From an uncultured Clostridia bacterium (lineage in GTDB: Bacteria > Bacillota > Clostridia > Oscillospirales > Ruminococcaceae): DNA of 33,518 nucleotides. Within the stretch, counting starts at the first letter, position 1. Each line of letters opens with the position of its first letter. The DNA is taken from assembly GCA_946567425.1 (NCBI GenBank), contig CAMNXF010000025.1:1-33518 (forward strand), written 5' to 3'. The notes under the pieces are model-generated. The model was not told the DNA's origin. It did no database searches and was given only the letters and a program-made list of their open reading frames with translations. A program made the position numbers and the translations under genes. Shown piece by piece: positions 14,663 through 23,802 of this stretch.

Positions 14663-15298
14663 ATGAAAATTGCAGTTGTATGTGCGAACGGTAAGGCGGG
14701 TAAACTGATCGTTGAAGAGGCTGTTAAGCGCGGTCTGGACGTTACGGCGGTTGTACGCGGAGAAAATAAGAGCGCAGCAAAGAACGTTATTACAAAGGAC
14801 ATTTTTGACATCAAGACGGGCGATTTAGCGGGGTTTGATGTGGTCGTGGACGCTTTCGGGGCTTGGACTCCCGATACTCTTCCGCAGCACTCCGTTTCTC
14901 TTAAAACGCTTTGCGACGCGCTTTCTGGAACTGATGCGAGATTACTTGTTGTAGGTGGAGCTGGCAGCTTGTACGTCAATTCCGAGCACACTTTGACCGT
15001 TTCCGAGGGAGCGGATTTTCCCGAAATGTTCAAACCGCTTGCGACGGCTATGGCAAAGGCTCTCGGCGAACTGCGCGAAAGAAATGATGTCAAGTGGACG
15101 TACATCAGCCCCGCAGGTGATTTCCAAGTGGACGGCGCGAGAACAGGCAAATACATTCTCGGCGGCGAGGAACTCACGCTCAACTCCAAAGGAGAGAGTG
15201 TTATCAGCTACGCGGATTACGCTATCGCAGTAGTTGACGAAGCTCTGAACACAAGTGGAAAGAACGTTCAGAAGCGCATTTCTGTTGTTGCGGAGTAA
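14663..15298 (+). CDS. NAD(P)H-binding oxidoreductase, atypical short-chain dehydrogenase
   Basis: A 211-residue single Rossmann-domain protein. The N-terminal nucleotide loop is VVCANGKAGKLIVEEAVKRG, close to the G-x-x-G-x-x-G of NAD(P)H-binding or NADH-flavin reductase-like proteins (COG2910 group). Conserved later parts are LLVVGGAGSLYV, KWTYISPAGDF, and a C-terminal SYADYAIAVVDEAL. The classical SDR Tyr-x-x-x-Lys pair is not visible, as is usual in this atypical group. AGGAGG precedes ATG. It is controlled by its own promoter with HxlR-like palindromes and ends at a terminator, so it is a one-gene unit, probably part of an electrophile or quinone response. The substrate is unknown. Confidence 0.88.
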   Translation: MKIAVVCANGKAGKLIVEEAVKRGLDVTAVVRGENKSAAKNVITKDIFDIKTGDLAGFDVVVDAFGAWTPDTLPQHSVSLKTLCDALSGTDARLLVVGGAGSLYVNSEHTLTVSEGADFPEMFKPLATAMAKALGELRERNDVKWTYISPAGDFQVDGARTGKYILGGEELTLNSKGESVISYADYAIAVVDEALNTSGKNVQKRISVVAE

Positions 15299-15329
15299 TT
15301 TATTAGAGCGTGTTCACATTAACGCTCTG

Positions 15330-15362
15330 ACACAGCCGCTTGAAATTTTCGGGCGGCTGTGT
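15330..15362 (+). terminator. Terminator after the reductase gene
   Basis: A perfect 10-bp stem ACACAGCCGC (15330-15339) with GCGGCTGTGT (15353-15362), a 13-base loop and a modest T content after it. A smaller 7-bp dyad (AGAGCGT/ACGCTCT) precedes it. Confidence 0.7.
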
Positions 15363-15387
15363 TATCATATAAACAGGTGATTTATAA

Positions 15388-16188
15388 ATGAACAGACTTG
15401 AAAAAATCAAAAAATTAAACAAAATTCTTCTTTTGGAAATGCCAGAATATAGACGTTCCGCGAGCGATTTCTCCGATAATATCCCCGAACAGCGGCGGTT
15501 ATTGCGTTCGCTTATGAACGTAAGAGAGCCGCGCAGACTTGATCCCGATTTCGCGAAATTGCAGGACGAGTTGCTGTCGGAAGAGCGCGAAGAAAAGGGG
15601 GTTGTAAATATCGCGGAAATTCCTTTCGCAGAGCCGAATATCAAGCTGTGGCGCGGAGATATAACTCGTCTGAACGCGGACGCGATAGTAAACGCGGCGA
15701 ACTCCGCTTTGCTCGGCTGCTTCTGCCCGTGTCACGGGTGTATCGACAACGCGATCCACTCGGCGGCGGGCTTGCAGCTGCGTGAGGAATGCGCGGAAAT
15801 TATGCGCGCATTATTTGCTTCGCGGAAAACGCCGCAAGGTTACTCCGAGCCGATGGGAATGGCGAAAATTACACGAGCGTATAATCTGCCGAGCAAATAT
15901 GTAATTCACACGGTCGGACCGATCGTTCGCGAAGAACCTGCCGAAGGCGACTGTGAGCTGCTGCGAAGCTGCTATAATTCCTGTTTAAATTCGGCTTTGG
16001 AGCACGGTTTGTCGAGCATTGCATTTTGCTGTATTTCAACGGGAGAGTTTCATTTTCCGAATAAAAAAGCTGCTGAGATCGCGGTCAATACCGTGCGCGA
16101 ATTTATAAAAAGCAGCAATAAAATCGAGGTGATCTTCAATGTTTTCAAGGAGCAAGATGAGCTTATTTACCGAGAGCTCCTCAGATAA
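15388..16188 (+). CDS. Zinc-containing macrodomain protein, ADP-ribosyl hydrolase
   Basis: A 266-residue protein. The N-terminal ~85 residues are charged and helical (NRLEKIKKLNKILLLEMPEY), as in Zn-Macro family members. The macrodomain follows with GDITRLNADAIVNAANSALL (ADP-ribose loop), the zinc site CFCPCHGCIDNAIH, and later YVIHTVGPI and ISTGEFHFPNKKAAEIA (second loop). In characterised relatives this family removes ADP-ribose placed by SirTM on a lipoylated GcvH-like carrier. The start follows AGGTGA. The sirtuin gene overlaps its 3' end, so the pair is co-translated. No GcvH-L or lipoate ligase gene is visible in this window. Confidence 0.93.
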   Translation: MNRLEKIKKLNKILLLEMPEYRRSASDFSDNIPEQRRLLRSLMNVREPRRLDPDFAKLQDELLSEEREEKGVVNIAEIPFAEPNIKLWRGDITRLNADAIVNAANSALLGCFCPCHGCIDNAIHSAAGLQLREECAEIMRALFASRKTPQGYSEPMGMAKITRAYNLPSKYVIHTVGPIVREEPAEGDCELLRSCYNSCLNSALEHGLSSIAFCCISTGEFHFPNKKAAEIAVNTVREFIKSSNKIEVIFNVFKEQDELIYRELLR

Positions 16189-17005
16189 TATTCTGCGTTT
16201 GAGGGCAGAGCTTGCCGCCTGTGAGGGCGTTGTTATCGGCGCGGGTGCGGGGCTTTCGACCGCTGCGGGATTTACTTATTCGGGAGAGCGTTTCGAGAAA
16301 TATTTTGCTGATTTCGCCGAAAAATATGGAATAAAAGATATGTATTCGGGTGGATTCTATCCGTTTAAAGCTCCAGAAGAATACTGGGCTTGGTGGAGCA
16401 GACACATCTTTGTAAACCGCTATGCGGACGCGCCGAAGCCCGTTTACGATGAGCTTTTTGGTCTCGTAAAAAACAAAGATTATTTTGTAATTACGACCAA
16501 CGTCGACCACTGTTTTCAAAAAGCGGGATTTGATAAAAAGCGGCTTTTCTACACACAGGGGGATTACGGACTTTTTCAATGCTCCGAGCCTTGCCACAGC
16601 GCGACTTACGACAACGAAGATATTATCCGAAAAATGTTTGAACAGCAAAATAATATGCGCGTACCGAGCGAGCTGATTCCGCGCTGTCCGAAATGCGGCA
16701 AGCCTATGACAATGAACCTCCGCGCAGATGATTCTTTTGTTGAGGACGAGGGCTGGCATAAAGCCGCCGAGCGTTACTCCGATTTTATCTGCGCAAATCA
16801 GACGCGGCGGGTTCTTTATCTAGAACTCGGCGTCGGAATGAACACTCCAGTTATCATCAAATATCCGTTTTGGCAATACACCGCGAAAAATCCTCGTGCC
16901 GTGTATGCCTGCGTCAATGTCGGTGAAGCGTTCTGCCCCGACGATATCCGCAAACGCGCTGTTTTAATCGACGGGGATATTGCGGACGTGGTTAAAAAAA
17001 TATGA
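16139..17005 (+). CDS. SirTM-class sirtuin, protein ADP-ribosyltransferase
   Basis: A 288-residue protein from ATG 16139 (GAGG about 9 bases upstream); ATG 16157 with AAGGAG four bases away is an equally possible start. The NAD-binding signature is VVIGAGAGLSTAAGFTYSG, followed by FVITTNVDHCFQKAGF, a zinc knuckle formed by C-x3-C (QCSEPCH) and C-x2-C (CPKCGK), and a C-terminal ELGVGMNTPVIIKYPFW. These are features of macrodomain-linked class M sirtuins, which act mainly as ADP-ribosyltransferases on lipoylated GcvH-L under oxidative stress. It overlaps the macrodomain gene by 32 to 50 bases. The enzyme/eraser pair is complete, but the usual target and ligase are not next to it. Confidence 0.93.
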   Translation: MFSRSKMSLFTESSSDNILRLRAELAACEGVVIGAGAGLSTAAGFTYSGERFEKYFADFAEKYGIKDMYSGGFYPFKAPEEYWAWWSRHIFVNRYADAPKPVYDELFGLVKNKDYFVITTNVDHCFQKAGFDKKRLFYTQGDYGLFQCSEPCHSATYDNEDIIRKMFEQQNNMRVPSELIPRCPKCGKPMTMNLRADDSFVEDEGWHKAAERYSDFICANQTRRVLYLELGVGMNTPVIIKYPFWQYTAKNPRAVYACVNVGEAFCPDDIRKRAVLIDGDIADVVKKI

Positions 17006-17347
17006 CAAAAGCTGCCGACCGCGTTCAGTAAAGCTGCTTCAAGCGTTTAAGCAATATACCGTTTGCACAATTTGACGAATTTCCAAAGAGAAAGGAACTG
17101 CTGCCGGCTCGGCAACAATTTCCGTGCCCTCTCCGGAGGAGCGTTAATGCAAACGCGCTTTAATCAGGTTTGCCCTTGTGAATAATCATACCAAAACTTC
17201 ATGACGCAATTTGTACTGCTGCATGAAGCTTTGTTTTTTTCGCGTTATATTCATTATTTCGGCGAAACCAACGAAACGGCGGCATACAAAATACGGACAA
17301 TGTTTTGCACGAGTGTCCAATATACGGTAAAATGCTCGGAAAAGCTA
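17006..17347. other. Intergenic stretch with a possible terminator
   Basis: No convincing coding frame. A hairpin CTTCATG (17197-17203)/CATGAAG (17222-17228) followed by a T-run at 17231-17240 could terminate the sirtuin transcript late. The rest holds no repeat or RNA I recognise. Confidence 0.35.
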
Positions 17348-17376
17348 TTGACACAGAGGGAAAATAGTGGTATAAT
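17348..17376 (+). promoter_or_regulatory. Promoter of the ABC/CARDB operon
   Basis: TTGACA (17348-17353) and TATAAT (17371-17376), 17 bases apart, with GTGG before the -10. A leader of about 190 nt separates it from the TTG start at 17573. Confidence 0.85.
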
Positions 17377-17572
17377 TCAAGTGTAATAGACGATCTTCAA
17401 ACGGCGATTTTTTGAGAAAGCTATCAGTCAAAAAACCACAAAAAGTTTTACATTTCGTTTATTTTCAGCTATTTTATCTATCAACGGTCTCGGTAAGGAT
17501 TTTTTATCAACAGAATATGTTTTTATGTAAGGGTCAAATCCGTGCCGTGCGCCGGGAAAGGAGGACGTTTTT

Positions 17573-18319
17573 TTGGAGGAGACCAACACCCGAAAGAAGA
17601 AAGTTATGATACGTGTGCGCAATCTGCGCAAGGAATACCGTCTCAAGGACGACACTGTGGTGGCGTTAAAGAGAATAAACCTGGATATCGAGCAGGGCGA
17701 GATATGCTGTATCTTCGGCACGTCGGGCTCGGGAAAATCCACGCTGCTCAATCAGCTCGCGGGGCTTGAAAAGCCAACGTTCGGTGATATCTACATACGC
17801 GGCATAAATGTGGTCAGGCTCTCAGAGCGCGACCTCGCGGAGTTCCGCCAGAAACACATCGGTTTCGTATTCCAGTCGTACAATCTGCTGCCATTTATGA
17901 ACGCAGCCGAAAACGTAGCCGTTCCGCTTATGTTCCGCGGGGAGTCTAAGCGTGAGCGAATGAAAAAGGCGAACGCGATACTTAAAAGAGTAGGGCTCGC
18001 GAACCGTCTTACGCACTACCCGAAGCAGATGTCAGGCGGTCAGCAGCAGCGCGTCGGAATAGCGCGCGCGTTTATAGCGCACCCCGACGTGGTATTTGCG
18101 GACGAACCCACGGGAAATCTCGATTCCAAGACCACCATAGAGGTTATGGAAATGATCAAGAACTTTGCGAGACGCTTCGATCAAACGATTGTTCTGGTAA
18201 CTCACGACCCCGAACTTGCCAAATACGCCGACAGGATAGTGACCTTAGTCGACGGCAGGATCGTCAACGACACAAGAAATGACATAGTAAGAGGAGAAAC
18301 ACATGAACAGGCTATTTAA
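17573..18319 (+). CDS. MacB/LolD-type ABC transporter ATP-binding protein
   Basis: A 248-residue ATPase. It starts at TTG 17573 with AAAGGAGG eight bases upstream. Walker A is GTSGSGKSTLLNQLAG, the Q-loop FVFQSYNLLPFMNAAENV, signature MSGGQQQRVGIARA, Walker B VVFADEPTGNLDS, H-loop LVTHDPEL. The spacing and the L-P-x-x-x-A-x-E-N-V motif place it with the MacB/LolD/FtsE-like group of mechanotransmission or lipoprotein/peptide export ATPases. It overlaps the next gene by 17 bases, and the permease of the same family closes the operon, so the three proteins likely form one complex. Confidence 0.95.
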   Translation: MEETNTRKKKVMIRVRNLRKEYRLKDDTVVALKRINLDIEQGEICCIFGTSGSGKSTLLNQLAGLEKPTFGDIYIRGINVVRLSERDLAEFRQKHIGFVFQSYNLLPFMNAAENVAVPLMFRGESKRERMKKANAILKRVGLANRLTHYPKQMSGGQQQRVGIARAFIAHPDVVFADEPTGNLDSKTTIEVMEMIKNFARRFDQTIVLVTHDPELAKYADRIVTLVDGRIVNDTRNDIVRGETHEQAI

Positions 18320-20924
18320 GAAAGCGGCGGCTATCATTGCCGGCGTGGCGATCTTTACTTCACAAATCACAGCAGATACGTTTACGGCAGCTTTTCAAGC
18401 CTCGGCAGAATACGTTGGCGGTTATGTCGAGGATCAGAAAACCGCAAAGCCCCAAGTGCTGGATTACACCGTTATGTCGATACCCGACCCCGAGGCGGCT
18501 GAGCCGTCCGAGTCCGTGCCCTTGAGCGTAATATCGGCAAACAAACCGTTCAGATTGACGATAAATATAATGGATCGTCTGCTAAAGGGAAATGACGCGT
18601 CCACCCCCGACGATATAATTTTCACCAAAGCTATGGGCACGTTTAAATGCGGCACTCCGACCATAGAAATAAACGCCGAAAGCGAGGGACCGCTGAAATA
18701 CAGCATTTCGTTCGACTGTACATGGCTCGGCGGCAGCAGCGCTTTTGATTTTATGATAGGTTATCGGGACATAAGCGACTTTACCGACCTTTCATTCACG
18801 GTGACACAGTGCCGCGAGACGACCGTATCTCCCGACCCTGAGCCTAGTGCCGCCGAGCCGCTCTTCAAAATCAACGCGACGAACATAAGCGACATAAAGG
18901 CGGGTGAAACGGGCAGCTTTTCACTTGACATCAAAAATCTCGGCTCTGTCGACGCAGAGCGAATACTTATTGAAGTAACAGCTCCCGACGACGTAGTACT
19001 CACAAACGGCAGCGAATCGGACGATATCAGCTATATAAGCGCCGGCGGATCGACAAGCTTAAGTATAAGATATAAAGCGCTCGGAAAAATCACCTCCACC
19101 AAGCAGTCATTCGGCATTTCCATGCGCTACTATTATGAAACGAACAGCGGCGAGACCCTCGGCAGCTCGACCGCCACGGTAAACATTCCCGCAGTAATAT
19201 CCAACGACGGTTCCGCAAACGCCGAGCCTATTTTCAAGATCACGCCCTCCGATATCACGGAGATAAAGGGCAGTGAAAGCGGTTATTTCAACGTTGAATT
19301 GAAAAACCTCGGCGCGCTTGAAGCAAAGCGCATACTTATCGAGACTGCCGCGTCTGATGACGTTATCCTCACGAACGGCAGCGGCTCTCAGGATATAAGC
19401 TCTATCGCCCCGAACGGCACGGCGACGGTGAAAATCAGCTATAAGGCTCTCGGAAAGATCAATTCCGCAAAGCAGACGTTCGGAATTACGCTGCACTATT
19501 ATTATGACAGCGCAAGCGGAGAAGCTATCGGCACGGCAAGCTCGTCGGTCAACGTGCCGTCAAGCGTTAAGGATCTCGCCGAGGTACAGGCGCCGGTTAT
19601 CAAGATCACGGGTCAGACCCTGTCGCTGCCCGTAACGGCGGGCACGGAATACGAGTACACGCTCACCGTAAGAAATTACAGCGACACCCCCGCCGAGGAC
19701 GTCTACCTCTTCCTCGACGCTTCCGATTCGCTCTACTTCGTCGGCGGAACTGAGACCGCCGAGGTCGGCTCAATAGCTGCAAAGGGCTCCGCGTCCGTAA
19801 ACGTCCGCTTCCGCACGGTGAACTCCATAGCGGCGGTAAAGCAGGGCATAACCGCGCACGCTTCCTATTCCTATGTTGACGGCGGCGTTAAAAAGAGCGC
19901 CGAGTCTGACTCCTCCGTAACGATAATCGCAAGCGCGTCGCAAGGCGGAGAAGGCTCGGGAAATTCCGCCGTACCGAACATCATCATCAAGTCCTACGAC
20001 ATCGGCGCAGAGCAGATCGCGGCGGGCGACGCCTTTGAGCTCAAACTCAACTTATTCAACACAAGCTCCGCTACGGGTGTTGAGAACATCATTATGACGA
20101 TTAACGCGGGCGGCAGCGTAAACATTTACGGCGGCACGAACACGTTCTACTACGACACTCTGTCCGCTGCGGGTACTATCTCGGAAACAATACCGCTTAA
20201 AGCTCTGGCGACTGCGGAAACGGGAACGTCCTCTATCGCGGTATCGCTCAAATACGATTACCTTGACGGCGGCAGCCGTTCGACAGCAAACCTCGAGCAG
20301 ACTATATTTATCCCCGTTTATCAGCCCGATAAGATGACGTTCGAGGTCAATGTTCCGACCTACTCCGTAATGGTCGGCAACGATACATACATAACCACCA
20401 CTTACCTTAACAAGGGCAGAAGCGAGATAGCTAACGTCAAGGCTGAGATCGTCGGCGACGTAAGTGCGCTATCGACCTCCAAGGTTATCGGCACGGTACA
20501 GCCTGGCGGAAACGGCTCGTTCGACTTCATCGTCAACCCGTATATGGGCGGCATGTGCGAGTTCATCATTAAGATCACCTACGAGGACGCAACACTTACC
20601 GAGGTAACAAAGGAGATACCTGTAAGCTTTATGGTTGAGGATAGTTACGATCCCGGCTTCATCGATCCCGGGATAGACGATCCCGGCTTTATCGACGATC
20701 CGAATATGGGGGAGGGCGACAATTTCCCGTGGGCGCTTCTCTGGATCGGCATAGGCGTATTAGTCGTCGGCGGCATAGTAACGACAATTATCGTCGTAAA
20801 GCACAAGAAGAAAAAGAAATCCGCCCTCACCGAAGCCGACATAGACTGGGAGGACGAATTTGAAGACAAGAAGTCCGATAACAACAGCGATAACAGCAAT
20901 AATAACAACACGACAACGGTTTAA
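18303..20924 (+). CDS. CARDB-repeat surface protein with C-terminal membrane anchor
   Basis: An 873-residue exported protein. A signal peptide (about residues 1-35) precedes a unique domain to about 180. Then come five beta-sandwich repeats of roughly 115-125 residues starting near 183, 307, 430, 557 and 677. Each has an N-terminal strand, a G-x-x-x-x-[FY]-x-x-x-[LV]-x-N core and an 'alternating strands' Ig-like pattern typical of CARDB/COG1361 domains. Repeats 1 and 2 are very similar (both contain ILIE, LTNGS and YKALGKI). An Asp/Pro/Gly linker (DPGFIDPGIDDPGFID) leads to a transmembrane helix near 809-832, a KHKKKKK stop-transfer and an acidic, Asn-rich cytoplasmic tail. Its place between ATPase and permease suggests an extracytoplasmic partner of the transporter. 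Confidence 0.88.
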   Translation: MNRLFKKAAAIIAGVAIFTSQITADTFTAAFQASAEYVGGYVEDQKTAKPQVLDYTVMSIPDPEAAEPSESVPLSVISANKPFRLTINIMDRLLKGNDASTPDDIIFTKAMGTFKCGTPTIEINAESEGPLKYSISFDCTWLGGSSAFDFMIGYRDISDFTDLSFTVTQCRETTVSPDPEPSAAEPLFKINATNISDIKAGETGSFSLDIKNLGSVDAERILIEVTAPDDVVLTNGSESDDISYISAGGSTSLSIRYKALGKITSTKQSFGISMRYYYETNSGETLGSSTATVNIPAVISNDGSANAEPIFKITPSDITEIKGSESGYFNVELKNLGALEAKRILIETAASDDVILTNGSGSQDISSIAPNGTATVKISYKALGKINSAKQTFGITLHYYYDSASGEAIGTASSSVNVPSSVKDLAEVQAPVIKITGQTLSLPVTAGTEYEYTLTVRNYSDTPAEDVYLFLDASDSLYFVGGTETAEVGSIAAKGSASVNVRFRTVNSIAAVKQGITAHASYSYVDGGVKKSAESDSSVTIIASASQGGEGSGNSAVPNIIIKSYDIGAEQIAAGDAFELKLNLFNTSSATGVENIIMTINAGGSVNIYGGTNTFYYDTLSAAGTISETIPLKALATAETGTSSIAVSLKYDYLDGGSRSTANLEQTIFIPVYQPDKMTFEVNVPTYSVMVGNDTYITTTYLNKGRSEIANVKAEIVGDVSALSTSKVIGTVQPGGNGSFDFIVNPYMGGMCEFIIKITYEDATLTEVTKEIPVSFMVEDSYDPGFIDPGIDDPGFIDDPNMGEGDNFPWALLWIGIGVLVVGGIVTTIIVVKHKKKKKSALTEADIDWEDEFEDKKSDNNSDNSNNNNTTTV

Positions 20925-20942
20925 CGAAAGGACAAACAGGCT

Positions 20943-22331
20943 ATGAAGCTGAATGACATGATAAAGATCTGCCTGCAAAACCTGCGCCGCCGAAAAAGCC
21001 GCACACTGCTTACTGTGCTCGGTGTTGTCGTGGGCTGCTGTGCGATTGTGACTATGCTGTCGATCGGCATCGGAATGCAGAACTCCATGGAACGCTCGCT
21101 CGCAGAAATGGGCGACCTTACGCTTATTCAGGTTTACGGTGGCGGACAGAACGCCAAACTGAATGACGAGGCAATAAGAAAATTTGAAAACGTACCCGGC
21201 ACGGACGTCGTTATCGGAAAGGCGTCGCTGAACAATATCGGCTTTGAGCTTTTCGCAGGTGAAAAGGATCGCTACAAGATGCAATGGGCACAGGTCGTGG
21301 GCTTTAGCAAGGGCTCAATGGAGAAGTTCGGACTGGAGCTTATCGAGGGAACATTCCCGAAAGAGCCTTTCGAGGTTCTGGCGGGACAGTACGCTGCGTA
21401 CAATCTTATGGACACGCAGCGCCCCGACGGCAGCAATATGATAGATCGTTGGAGCTATATGTACTCGTTCGAGCCAAACACGGGAATGGGAACAGAAAAT
21501 GAAAACCCCGAAATTCCCGATCCGTACCTTAATCTCTGCAACCAGACCATGACAATGCAGATGTACAGCTACGAGGATTACGATAAAAAGTTCGAACAGA
21601 AAATAAAAATTACGGGTATCGTCAAGGAGGACTACAACAAGGACTACGCGACGAGCGAGGGACTGCTGTTTATGGTGAACGATCTTCAGGCGCTACAGAA
21701 AATGGTATTCCCGACGAGCAACACCCGCGAGCTTACCTACGATCAGATATACGTCAAAACGACGGACATCAATCAGGTCGAGAGCGTGGAAAACGAAATA
21801 AAAAAACTCGGCTACTCCACATGGTCAATGGAATCCATACGCAAGCCCATGCAGGAGGAGGCACAGCAGCGCCAGATGATGTTCGGAGGGCTTGGCGCGG
21901 TATCGCTGTTCGTAGCGGCGCTCGGCATCACGAACACGATGATAATGTCGATCTCCGAGAGAACGCGCGAGATTGGCGTTATGAAAGCGCTTGGCTGCTA
22001 TCTCGGCAATATCCGCGCAACGTTCCTTATGGAGGCGGGATTTATCGGACTTATCGGCGGAATTGCGGGCGCGATCATCAGCTATATAATTTCGCTCGTA
22101 ATAAATCTGGTTTCGCAAAAGCCTGATTTCAGCATGATAGAGGGCTTCGGACAGTGGATACAAACGGTGCTCTCGGTGATGATGCCCGAAAACTCGCCCG
22201 TATCGATAGTTCCGATCTGGCTTGCGGGATTTGCGATACTCTTCTCGATCGTTATCGGTCTGGGTTCTGGATTTTACCCTGCAAACAAGGCAGTGCACAT
22301 TTCCGCTCTCGAAGCTATCAAGCGTGAGTGA
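20943..22331 (+). CDS. MacB/FtsX-family ABC transporter permease
   Basis: A 462-residue permease. A cytoplasmic start (LQNLRRRKSRTLLTVLG) leads into the first membrane helix (about 20-42). A large extracytoplasmic MacB_PCD-like domain spans about 45-300, and three further helices form the FtsX domain, including AVSLFVAALGITNTMIMSIS, the coupling motif ERTREIGVMKALG, FLMEAGFIGLIGGIAGAII and the last helix before GSGFYPANKAVHISALEAI. This is the MacB topology, one helix then three. It follows the CARDB gene after 18 bases with an AAAGGA site. The complex may export peptides or lipoproteins, or transmit mechanical signals across the envelope. A terminator follows. Confidence 0.95.
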   Translation: MKLNDMIKICLQNLRRRKSRTLLTVLGVVVGCCAIVTMLSIGIGMQNSMERSLAEMGDLTLIQVYGGGQNAKLNDEAIRKFENVPGTDVVIGKASLNNIGFELFAGEKDRYKMQWAQVVGFSKGSMEKFGLELIEGTFPKEPFEVLAGQYAAYNLMDTQRPDGSNMIDRWSYMYSFEPNTGMGTENENPEIPDPYLNLCNQTMTMQMYSYEDYDKKFEQKIKITGIVKEDYNKDYATSEGLLFMVNDLQALQKMVFPTSNTRELTYDQIYVKTTDINQVESVENEIKKLGYSTWSMESIRKPMQEEAQQRQMMFGGLGAVSLFVAALGITNTMIMSISERTREIGVMKALGCYLGNIRATFLMEAGFIGLIGGIAGAIISYIISLVINLVSQKPDFSMIEGFGQWIQTVLSVMMPENSPVSIVPIWLAGFAILFSIVIGLGSGFYPANKAVHISALEAIKRE

Positions 22332-22391
22332 CGTTACAAACGCAACAGTGCTTTAGCGCGGTATTGCTAACAAATAATGGATTTTATGTAC

Positions 22392-22418
22392 ATCCCGCAA
22401 GGCATAACCTTGCGGGAT
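22392..22418 (+). terminator. Terminator of the ABC/CARDB operon
   Basis: A perfect 11-bp GC-rich stem 22392-22402/22408-22418 with loop CATAA. The following T content is low. Confidence 0.65.
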
Positions 22419-22465
22419 TGGTGCTGTTATGCGGATTTTCCGAAGGTTACGGGGCTGAATAACGA

Positions 22466-23230
22466 AATTCTGCCCGAAGTTAATAAATGGCAGAACCGTC
22501 CGCTTGAATAGATATATCCTGTAATATTTTTCGACGAATAGTATTCAATTCGCGCAAAGACACCAAAATCGTCGGAAAATGCGTATATTCCGTGTTAGGG
22601 ATAAATATGAGCGGAATGAAAGATATGCTCGGCATTTGGATATCCGAAAATGAGTCGGCAAGTTTCTACGCGGGCATTTCGCAGACCTCAAAAACCGCGG
22701 CGCTGAAGACTTTTTTATAGCCTGTCATGACAATCTCACGGGACTATGCCAAGCCATAAATTCGATATTTCCGAAAATAAAAAATCAGCTTTGTATAGTG
22801 TATCAGATACACAGCAGCTGTCAGTTCGTGCCGTATAAAGACAAAAAAGCAATTTGCGCTGATCTTAAGAAAATCTATGGCGTTGTAAATCTCGATGTTG
22901 CGGAATACGCAAAAGAAGAATTCCACGAAAAATGGGACAAGAAATATCCGAATATTTTGAAATCATGGGACAGAAATTGGGTCTGATTAACGGTGTTTTT
23001 TGAATATCTTACCGAAATACAAAAAAATATACACAACAAATGCTGTTGAGTACTATCACAGAATGGTAAGAAAATTTACCAGATCCAAAGGGATTTTCCT
23101 GACAGATGACTCAATACGTAAGGTAATTTATATGAGTGCTGCCGAAATTTCAAAGAAATGGATTATGAATGTACATGATTGGGAGTTGGCATATACTCAG
23201 TTTACGATCTTTTCGAGGATAGATTTATAG
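22466..23230 (+). pseudogene. IS256-family (mutator-type) transposase, heavily decayed
   Basis: Fragments in shifting frames match the C-terminal half of mutator-type transposases: EILPEVNKWQNRPLE followed by IYPVIFFD (22466-22540), a glycine/serine block around 22590-22700, CIVYQIHSSCQFVPYKDKK and KWDKKYPNILKSWDRNW (22780-22985), and the signature KIYTTNAVEYYHRMVRKFT with SAAEISKKW (23020-23160), ending FSRIDL. At least three frameshifts and several stops are present. The N-terminal third appears to be missing or unrecognisable upstream, where the operon terminator lies. It is a non-functional remnant without clear inverted repeats. Confidence 0.85.
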
Positions 23231-23720
23231 TACAGCTTTCAGGGCTCTGCCCCGAATCCAGAGGTCTATTCGCTTAGAGATTACCAGTGAATAACAGCAG
23301 TCAAATATCACCAGTAATCTCACCGCCTGCGTCGGGTTGCTCCTCAGCGTTGCCATGTTTCGCCGCTTTATAGTTCTAAAATTTTTTCAAATAAAATCCA
23401 TTTACACAGTTTTTTTCAGTCCCGATATTTTGTGTGAGTGGTCAAATATGTGGTCATCAAGCGGTTTGCGGATATTTTCGCCTTGACAAAAGTGCCGTAG
23501 TTTTGTGGTGCCAAGAGGTATTTGCGGAAGTCGGTTGTGGGATATGCTCCTGCGAGGTTATGCCCCAAAAGAGTATAATGCTCTCTGCTGCGAATGGCTT
23601 TTTATAGCCGTTTCCACTCCGCAATAAATCCTCTTTGGATGTCTTGTATCCGTTGTTTTCGTGTGCCTCAGTGTTGTCTATGGTTAGATATGTAGTCAGA
23701 TGGAAAACAAAGTAAAAGGA
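23231..23720. other. Spacer with decayed sequence, no gene recognised
   Basis: About 490 bases. There is an 8-bp dyad GAGATTAC (23277-23284)/GTAATCTC (23314-23321) and a GGGCTCTGCCC mini-hairpin. On the minus strand, broken frames give pieces such as HNLAGAYPTTDFRKYLLAPQ (near 23560-23500), suggesting remnants of a coding region. I do not recognise the family. Confidence 0.35.
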
Positions 23721-23757
23721 ATATGCCGCCAACTGCTCGTGACGATTGGCGGCATAT
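23721..23757 (-). terminator. Terminator of the LRR-dockerin/cohesin operon
   Basis: A perfect 12-bp stem, 23746-23757 with 23721-23732, 13-base loop, on the minus strand about 45 bases after the cohesin gene stop. Confidence 0.75.
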
Positions 23758-23802
23758 ATAAAAAATCTAGTCAAAATTTGAGTCGCATAAGACAAAGAGA
23801 AA

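Noticed and set aside
20760..21284. A 174-codon minus-strand frame across the CARDB/permease junction
   Set aside because: It spans two well-supported plus-strand genes and has no start signals.
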